Source: Mactra quadrangularis (lineage: Eukaryota; Mollusca; Bivalvia; Venerida; Mactridae). Taken from it: a stretch of DNA of 64,000 bases. The translations under genes and the position numbers were made by a program. The DNA lies in contig CM046304.1 of the NCBI GenBank assembly GCA_025267735.1, positions 29,143,381-29,207,380 on the forward strand. The letters run 5' to 3'. Position 1 is the stretch's first letter. Each line of letters begins with the position of its first letter. Positions 56,540-64,000 of the stretch are shown here, in pieces. A model generated the notes under the pieces. That model worked only from the letters and a program-made list of their open reading frames with translations. It had not been told where the DNA came from and did no database searches.

Positions 56540-57822
56540 TTATGATTATTTATAATACGAACTAATTTTTAGATTTTTTATATATTGTAAGCAATAATAG
56601 TTGTCCTATTCTATATAGTTTACGAACATTTTAAAGAGGAAATGTGTTTTGATTTTTCCAATGTTTTCTTACCGTTTTTGGTTAGTGTCAGTTATGAACT
56701 ATTTGTTATAGATTTGAACGTCAAAGTGGTTTATCAAAATCAGTAAAAATGATGTATAAGCATCAGTATACGAGTATTCACCTTTTGAGCGGGCAAGTCC
56801 ATGGTTTAAAGTACAAAAACATGCATGGCCTACACGACCTGTAGGTTAGTAAAACTGCTTTAAACACCCAGTGGTGTTTTTGCCACTATCTTTTCTAATG
56901 AGGAAAACCTTTAGCTTTTTGTTTCGTTTTTTTTTATTCTAGCGTCTTTTAACAAAAAGTAAAAACATAAAAAAAACTTTCTCTTTTATGCTTTGTGTCT
57001 GTGTGATAGATCTGTGTTGTTTTACTGTTGCTGTTCTTAATGTCTCAAACTCCTTCTTTACCCTTAAAACTTTCGGCAAAATCTTTATTTTCCTCTCCAT
57101 GTCAAGAAATTGTTGACTGTTAATGAAGAGTCATATGTATCGATGCTGTCCAGAGGTTATGACGTAAGCTAGCGTTTTGTCATACATGAAGTATTGTAAG
57201 TGATGTAAATCACGAATACAAACAAAATCCTTATATAATTGTCCCTTTCCCTGTAATATACAGAACAGCAAGTGCATGTAATAACATTTATAAATGTACG
57301 TTCGTGTATTCACTTTTCACTTACTGCTTATTTCGCCCATTAAATGATCGTCTGAGCACTTACAATAAAGCCTTATCAATATGTCAACACACTACACTCC
57401 TTTGCTTTGCTTACTAGAAGAGGTAGAGGGGTAAGACAGAACCCTGGGGCTGTTGGGCGTTGTACGCCTGCTCCAGGGTTGGGTAGAGGAGTTGTTGCCC
57501 CACCCCCTGGATTCTGTGTTCCCAATGTCAACAATCATATGACTAATCAGCCCAATGTTGGCCCTGGGATGGAGAATTTCAACTATTCATTTATTATTCT
57601 TTGCTGTAATAGAAAATAGTGATTCTTTTCCAGATTGGCTAATCACAAACAACAATAACTTTGTGCTGATTTTCAGTAAAGTAATACTATTTCAATTAAA
57701 GACGAAACTCAACTGAACACTGCTATAAAGATTGCGTACATTTTCACTAACATTTCTGAAACAAAAACTACTAAAACCACTCTTAAAGTAGTGTTTGATT
57801 TTCATAAAAACAAAAAAGTACA

Positions 57823-58205
57823 GTTTGTTTGTTTGGGTTTTACGGCGCATCAACACAAAAAGGTCATATCGCGCAGAAAACATTTGATGATAATATATTT
57901 TAATTCAATCGATAGTAATGATTTAAAATCCTATATGTTATTATACATATTTATTTCCTTCAAAAAGTTAAGTATCGCATGTGATGGTACTGACTCGAAA
58001 AGTTCTTTAAGTGAGTTAACCTTAAAATGTTTGTCACGAATGTATTTAAGATCCTGACAGTCAACGAGAACGTGTTTAACATTGAAATGCTCATCACATG
58101 GTATACATTTAAGTGCTTCCTCTCTTTTGAGAAGGTATGAATGTGTTAATCTGGTATGACCAATTCTACATCGCGTAATTACTATTTGATCTCGTCGATT
58201 AGTAA
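57823..58205 (-). pseudogene. LINE 3' end: C-terminal coding remnant plus hairpin tail
   Basis: Minus strand from 58205: an open frame including RIGHTRLTHSYLLKREE, then CIPCDEH...VKHVLVDC, ending at a stop at 57931. This is the region after the reverse transcriptase in many animal LINEs (R-x-G-H-T-x-L-T-H, then a Cys/His motif). After about 50 bases of AT-rich UTR come GCGATATGACCTTTTTGTG, GATGCGCCGTAAAACCC and (CAAA)n. Heavily 5'-truncated. It supplies the autonomous counterpart of the SINE tails in this window. Confidence 0.8.
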
Positions 58206-58275
58206 ATATTATTGACGAAGAAAATAGTACAGACTCTTTATTCAGTTATGTATACATATAATGCATCTTGTTACA

Positions 58276-58303
58276 AATGTACATATATATATATATATAT
58301 ATA
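58276..58303. repeat. (AT)n microsatellite
   Basis: Uninterrupted AT dinucleotides followed by AATAT. Confidence 0.9.
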
Positions 58304-59163
58304 ATATGCTAAGTATCCACAAATATTCAAACATACACATTTGTACTGTCACCCAACTCTCGAAATCACTTCAATCATAGCTTTATGTACAACATTCGAT
58401 ATACAAATGTACTTACAACAAACTACTCATGTATGACAAAAACATATTGTAGATCACATGACACAAAGATGTTAAATAAATGAGTTAACTGATTTTATTT
58501 TCGTACATCAAGGAGAGACAAACAATTGTCTTTCTTTTAGTTTAAACAATATTAAATAGTCAACAAACACGCATTGTCCTTAATAGCGTTTTAAAAAAAC
58601 CTAGATGAGGGTCAGTTTATTTTTCAATGTGGGAGAAATTGTTATGTTATTTAAGTTCTGATTAGTTTTGAACTAGTGTATAGTGCTAATCTAGAGAGTG
58701 GTTTGGTGCATTTTGTATCAGGGGCATTGAAGATTTAAACGTTTTAGATAGAGGGTTAGGGTTAAGAAATGAGTGATTACTTTGGGGTAACTGAATGGGG
58801 GAATGGATTTTAGGAGTATTCAAAAGATTTTCTTAACTAGGTAAAACAAATTCTCACGCAAGTCAGCTATCTTGGTATAATGGTGATCAGAGACTTCCTA
58901 TAGCCCTGGTGAATAGGTGGGAATGGTAGCGGAAATGACCGCCCTAAACGGACCATTAAACCTCTCATGGTGTAAAAATCCCTGCCCGTGGCCCTCCCTG
59001 TCCCCATGCATGCTTTCCTACCCCTTGCCTTCCTCATGTTCATTTTAATTTGTTTCTTTTTCAGCATTTCTTTCCTTTTCTATTTGATTTAGTACAATGC
59101 TTGTGTCATTTTACAAAACAAATATTTCTGTCGGGTTTCTCTTCTCGTGTTTTTTTGTCTATT
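58304..59163. other. Stretch without a supported gene
   Basis: A slightly GC-richer block at 58890-59040 has a 66-aa minus-strand ORF that looks accidental. Confidence 0.35.
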
Positions 59164-59880
59164 TCAGATTGTGACTGATGTATTTTGGATCAAGAAGAGT
59201 AGACCAGACTAGAAAATTTCAAGATTCATATAATCAACCATTTATGTCATATTACAAAAAAGATCTTACAACAAAATTTGCTGTAATCCAAAAGTAGAAA
59301 ATATTTAAAGTGCTTGATATTTATTCATATTTATTATTATTTATTCTAAAAAATCATGATGTCAAATACTGTATGTATATCTTCTGAATATAACTTCACA
59401 CAGTTTCAATCTACAAACAATAATTAAAAACTTCACATTTCTAGTCTTCAAACTCATCTTTGGCTGTAGATGATTTTTGTTGTAAGATCTTTTTTATATG
59501 ACATCTGCCTTTTGATGGTACAGACCTAAGGTTCAAAACATGACATTGACCACTTGACCACTACTAGTAAATGTGACCACAGTAATATATTACTCTAAAC
59601 ATTTTTTTTCGTTTCCGACGTAATATTTGACTTCCAAATTTAATTATTTGACCTAACTAATGAACGCGTTCTATTTGATTGGTTTGGACAAAAGCATAAT
59701 TATACAAAAGTTCTAATTTTAGTTTTACATATAAATGAAACCTAAAGAAATATTTCTGTTTGGTTTGCGTTCCTGTATGTTTTATATTTTAGGTTGCAAC
59801 TGATGTCTTTGAATCATGGCAAAACGTGTTCAACTCTGAGATTGTTTTTAGAGAAAATGGAAACATCAAGTATATGAAGA
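59164..59880 (+). other. Duplicated exon-like pair
   Basis: TATTTCAG|ATTGTGACTGATGTATTTTG (59176) and TATTTTAG|GTTGCAACTGATGTCTTTG (59793) are similar, as are their upstream tracts (TCTGTCGGGTTTC / TCTGTTTGGTTTG). They look like a tandem duplication with preserved acceptor signals. The short open frames do not identify a protein. Confidence 0.3.
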
Positions 59881-59949
59881 AGTTCCTGTGGTAAGAAGGA
59901 TGAAATTATCAATAAGAAATTTTGAAAACAATACATGTACACCAACAAT

Positions 59950-60352
59950 TAGGGCTGTCACAGTTCGCTCACCATACGGTTCGGTTCCAATCGCGGTTTT
60001 AGTGCTACAATTAGATTAATGTCGCGGTTTACTAGAATGCATGTTAAACAGACTGAAAGGCATCTTCTTTAGAACCTACCATACCTTCATTGTCACTTCT
60101 CATTATAAACATTGATATTGATTTAGATATTTCCACATGTTTTGTTCTAGTAAATAAAACAGCGACATTCCATAATTCTACTTGTATGACTTGAGAAATT
60201 AACAATACATCTTAAGATACCTGTAAATGATACGTGTATGTATTCTTGGATATAATACGTAATATTCTTATTGATCGTAAAACGAACCGAACCGTATCAC
60301 GCGTACTGCAGTTTGAACTGAACCCTAAGGTGGGCAAACCGTCACAGCCCTA
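59950..60352. mobile_element. hAT-like MITE
   Basis: Ends TAGGGCTGTCACAGTTCG and (reverse) TAGGGCTGTGACGGTTTG, with subterminal CGGTTCGGTT / AACCGAACCG. Typical hAT ends; the target duplication was not resolved. Confidence 0.65.
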
Positions 60353-60529
60353 AGCTAAACGAACAATGTTCATTTTTATTTACTTTTTGTTCAGTTCTTG
60401 TGGGTTTGAGTTTGTCTAAAGACGTGTTTAGGTTTGGAGCAATACTTGGCTCCACGTTGTTTGATAATATTTTATCTAACTTGCAATGATAAACAATATG
60501 ATGAACGTAGTGTAATGAATGAAAATAAA

Positions 60530-60693
60530 GTAAAGTTCCGCTATTAGGACCATTAAAATTATGGTCTTAATAGCGGAACGGTATTATTATCGGGACGTTT
60601 TTATTCTCAAATTAACATTATTGACCTACAATACATAAAAATCACATGATTTTGCAATATTCAAGGTGGTTCTTTATAGCGGAACTTTACTGT
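60530..60693. mobile_element. MITE with TACAGTAAAGTTCCGC ends
   Basis: The right end (reverse complement TACAGTAAAGTTCCGCTATA) matches the left end AGTAAAGTTCCGCTATTA. The left part is itself a hairpin (60535-60579, 17-bp arms). Ends resemble Tc1/mariner-pogo MITEs. Confidence 0.6.
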
Positions 60694-61298
60694 ATCCTAT
60701 TTTGTTAGCATATACCACACTTTTCCAAATCAGTTTTTAATTGTGAGTGGTATAAGGGATTGTATACCTTTAGTTTGTGCAGTAATTTAAATAACCATAC
60801 AAATACTTTACATGTATCATGATGACTTTGAACCTTGAATCTAATATAAATTTTAAATAATTATATTTGTCAGATTGATCCGATGCTATCAACTCTATCA
60901 GTGTTAGAAAGTACACTAGAATTACAACAATAATGTTGGGGAGCAGAGCACAGTCAAGTACATAGAAAATGTGCGTATTCAGTAGTTTTGTGTTAATTAG
61001 ATTTTACGAAAATATCAGCAACTATGCCATGTATAATGGCCAACTCGCCTAATTTCCTTCATAGTTTCTTACCGGTACTTCGCACACAATGAAAAAAACT
61101 GTTTTTTTTTCAAGTATAAAGGTAATTTTGATGGCACTGTATTTGTGAGAGGTTCCAGCAAAATTACTTGTCATTTCCTTAAAGCCCCATTATCAAAAGT
61201 AACGCTGTTTTTTGGACTGCAAAGAAAACAGACATTTATCTATTTCAAACATTTCTAATGACCAAAATTTTTTAATTCAATGCAAATATTGCCTACCG

Positions 61299-61660
61299 GA
61301 AGTTTGGAGACCATAAAATTAACTAAAATTCTTAAATTCAAATAATCATTTTTTTTGCAGAACCATTATTTTGTATATATTCGTTATTGTAGGTGATAAA
61401 ATGAAAACAAATTTCATGAATGCATCACATTTATTAGAATCAGCATATGACATCCCAAAGCATCCAAAACCATATTCAAGGTAATTCTTTTCCATACTAA
61501 AGTTTTTAAGCTATTTTTGTAGTCTCAATCATAATTAGTGGCTTAACAAAAGATACGCAAAACTAAATAAAGCATTTCAAAATAAAGGGTCATCAAACTT
61601 TCAATAAAAGCTATTGAGTAGGCTTACAAAGTGACAATGTCTGCAAACTTTTAGATGTCA
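61299..61660. mobile_element. Tc1/mariner-like MITE, copy 2 (degraded)
   Basis: Plus strand aligns with the minus strand of 6789-7105 throughout: GGAAGTTTGGAGAC end, AAATTTCATGAATGCATCAC, CTATTTTTGTAGTCTCAATC, AAAGCTATTGAGTAGGC. A segment 61393-61482 happens to be framed by AG and GT and open in one frame. Confidence 0.6.
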
Positions 61661-62840
61661 CCACAATATTGGCTTGTTAAAGGGAGGTGATAACAATAAC
61701 GTGCTCTTGTAAAGTTTTCTTACAATAATCTTGCAATGGTATGTCGCTTTTATTATTCGAATTTATACAATATAATAAACAGGATTTAATGGACGGAAAT
61801 TCCAAAAAACAGCATGTTATACTCTGTAAGTATATAATTGAAATTGATATTAAGGAAATTGGCACTTACCACAGTGTAGTTGTAAATAATGTAAAATTTG
61901 TCCCAAGTACACGTATCTCACAAATAACCCTGGAAGCCAAAATAGTTAAATGCTGTAAAACTCACTTGCTGCTGTTAATGAAAATTAGCTGCCGATTTAT
62001 GAATGTTATTGCATTATATATTGATTCTTGTTCATTGCTATGAACGTAGTAATTTTTGCATGTAATAAATTACACGTGTATATTGCATTGTGTTGTATTG
62101 TGATGTTATTTAATATTGTTGTATTATATTTTTTGCAGGACTGTATACAATTAAATCATCGTTACCAAATTTGATACAGATGTGTATAAATCTTCAAGAC
62201 GTAAAGAAACAGGACAACATTTACAGACAAAACTACAAGACTAGAATTTACATGTATTTTATATTTATTAAACTATAACTACATGGTCTTCAAGCATACC
62301 TGAGCATATAATGCTCTACGACTAGGTGTGCTTTCTGGGTGTTTGTCTTTTTTCTCTTTGGGAAATAATTAACTTAACTTGTTCAGCTTGTTTTTGTACA
62401 AAACGAGAGTATGTTACCATGATAGCCGGTACAAATAACTAGGATAAGAAACCCTAAAGATAATATGGTATTTGGAGGTACATATCATCCTTTGGTATGT
62501 GTGATAATGCTTCAATGGGTTACCCCTTTCAAAATTTCTATTTCATTTTGCCTTGTGCTTAATTGTGCTAATCATAATTTATTTGGCGTGTACATGTAAC
62601 GTGGTTCATAGAAATTGTACCAATTTCACGTGAAAATGAATTTTAAGCAAATAGAAACAATGGAATAAACCGAGATTTTAGTTTGGTTTTGTACAATTGA
62701 CTTTGAAGCAAGTCGAACTTGTTACAGTTAAATATTTCCATATTGCTGGTATTATAACGTTGATATTGACCTGGTACAGTTAACCACTCGACCACTCGAC
62801 AGTCTGGCACGAAGAAAGTTGTATTAGTTCAGAACTGTAT

Positions 62841-62988
62841 GATTGGACAAGTGTTCTAAGCATTTCGCTAGCTAGCGCTTTGTCCTCTGGTACCCTTCTT
62901 ACACCAAAAGGAATACACATTTGATATCAAATTAAGGGTACCAGGGGGCAACGCGCTAGCTAACTATGTTTAGGAAATTCGCCTCAAG
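62841..62988. mobile_element. 148-bp palindromic MITE family Z, copy 2
   Basis: Inverted relative to 43719-43866: GCTAGCTAGCGCTTTGTCC, CTCTGGTACCCTTCTTACAC and CATTTGATATCAAATTAAGG are shared. Confidence 0.75.
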
Positions 62989-64000
62989 TTAATATTAACG
63001 TTAAATACAGAAACGCCTGGATATAACAAACCAATGTCAGTCCATTCATAACACAGCTGTTGGATGCAGACATATGACTACCTTATGGGATAAGAATCCA
63101 CTTGATCTGGGACGGAGGTTGTGACATTTGAGAATGAACTCCTTGCTCAGAAATTCATTTTTTTTCGGGTTATAATTTAAATGACGTAATACCCTTGAAC
63201 AAAATCATTGTAAAACTGAAGTGCTATTAAACACTGCTTACAGACTGACTTGGTTTTGTAAGTTGCTTTCGGTCAAGTACCTTATATATTTATGTAGGGT
63301 CATTGTTTCATATTATAACTTCATTTAAATTTTATTTTGAGTTCCTACTCAAGTGTTACAATCTTTGGCCCTGTAATCATTTTGAGTCACTCTCGACACT
63401 ATTAATGTGTTTTGATCGAGTACTCGAAATCATTGCATTTTTAAAAAGTCCCTGAAACCCATTATTCTCACATCGGGGAGTTACATCCTGTCAGCACAAA
63501 CCACGTGACGATAGTTGTATCATGTGACAATGCATTCGGAACTCTTCGGCAATTTTCTTCGTGGATGATCGCCGAGGTGTTCTGAATGGTGCCTCATGTA
63601 TTCACCGGTGTGTCTAAAGTGCGTAATGTGGCGCAAAATAATTTGAAATGGTCAGAAATGTTGGTCACATTGGAACGTTCATAAACAAACTATACTAGAA
63701 AGTGTGCAAGGTTAGAGATAAGATGCATTCTTCTCTTGAATTTAGGATAAATTTTAAGTATTCATAGGCCATACCAAAAAGACAAAATGTTAGTCTCCGC
63801 ATGCGGACCTTGTGTTTTGAAATCTGTTTTTACTACATCATGTACGTGAACGTATTAGTTGCAATTTGAACCAAAATTGACAATAAATTGTTTATACTGC
63901 AGTCCGAATCCGATCTATTTAAGTAATTGAAAAGTTATTGCAAAATGATCAACCTTATATAACCGATACATCGAACTAAAACTGTTGTCTTTATTTGTCT
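62989..64000. other. Right end of the window, no supported gene
   Basis: Contains a half-site of the 13188-13678 element near 63530-63600 (CATTCGGAACTCTTCGGC ... GCCGAGGTGTTCTGAATG, able to fold back). Nothing else was recognised. Confidence 0.4.

Noticed and set aside
61741..62043. 100-aa plus-strand ORF
   Set aside because: AT-rich with no domain, splice or homology cue; length is within chance for this composition.

Overview
This is eukaryotic nuclear DNA. It is AT-rich, its genes are short exons separated by long introns with canonical GT/AG borders, and it is packed with tRNA-derived SINEs, non-LTR retrotransposon fragments, small inverted-repeat DNA transposons and satellite arrays. 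A 12-cysteine secreted protein of the Cvsi (oyster serine-protease-inhibitor) type and a voltage-sensor gene with a long S1-S2 loop both point to a mollusc, most likely a bivalve. The species cannot be fixed from sequence alone. Nothing is bacterial: operons, ribosome binding sites and CRISPR arrays are absent, and most long ORFs come from tandem repeats.

Region 0.3-19.3 kb (minus strand) holds the main gene, which has no single long ORF and must be assembled from short exons. It is a voltage-gated proton channel (Hv1/HVCN1-type) voltage-sensor protein. Six shared coding exons (9603-9479, 8863-8637, 7261-7121, 5461-5408, 4889-4751, 1564-1449) join in phase at every junction and give S1, a very long S1-S2 loop, S2, S3, S4 and the start of a cytoplasmic helix. 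Two separate upstream exons (12724-12492 and 19325-19108) each start with ATG in good context after an in-frame stop. Both end with AG in the same phase, so either can supply the N-terminus: alternative first exons. S4 lacks the first arginine of the canonical R-x-x-R-x-x-R ladder and has a proline beside it.

Region 20-32 kb is mostly mobile DNA: a 179-bp palindrome, a three-copy interspersed family, several SINEs, a DNA element with long terminal inverted repeats and a 7-bp target duplication, a Helitron-like 3' end and a 50-bp minisatellite. One likely single-exon minus-strand gene (28936-29424, 162 aa) has His and Cys motifs suggestive of a permuted papain-like fold. Region 32.3-34.7 kb (plus strand) is a complete three-exon gene with TATA box and poly(A) signal, encoding the secreted 12-Cys Cvsi-like protein.

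Region 35-38 kb is a 69-bp satellite with nested higher-order periodicity. Region 38-51 kb is intergenic with SINEs, a hAT-like element, a Mutator-like element with 98-bp inverted repeats and a 9-bp target duplication, and a frameshifted LINE reverse transcriptase. Region 51.3-55.8 kb holds two more satellites (about 68 bp and 76 bp units). Region 56-64 kb has LINE tails, small inverted-repeat elements and weak exon-like pieces.

A thread through the second half is the retrotransposon network. Several SINE groups with different tRNA-like heads end in the same hairpin tail. The same tail lies directly behind the C-terminal coding fragment of a LINE at 57.8-58.2 kb, which identifies the likely source of the enzymes that mobilise these SINEs.
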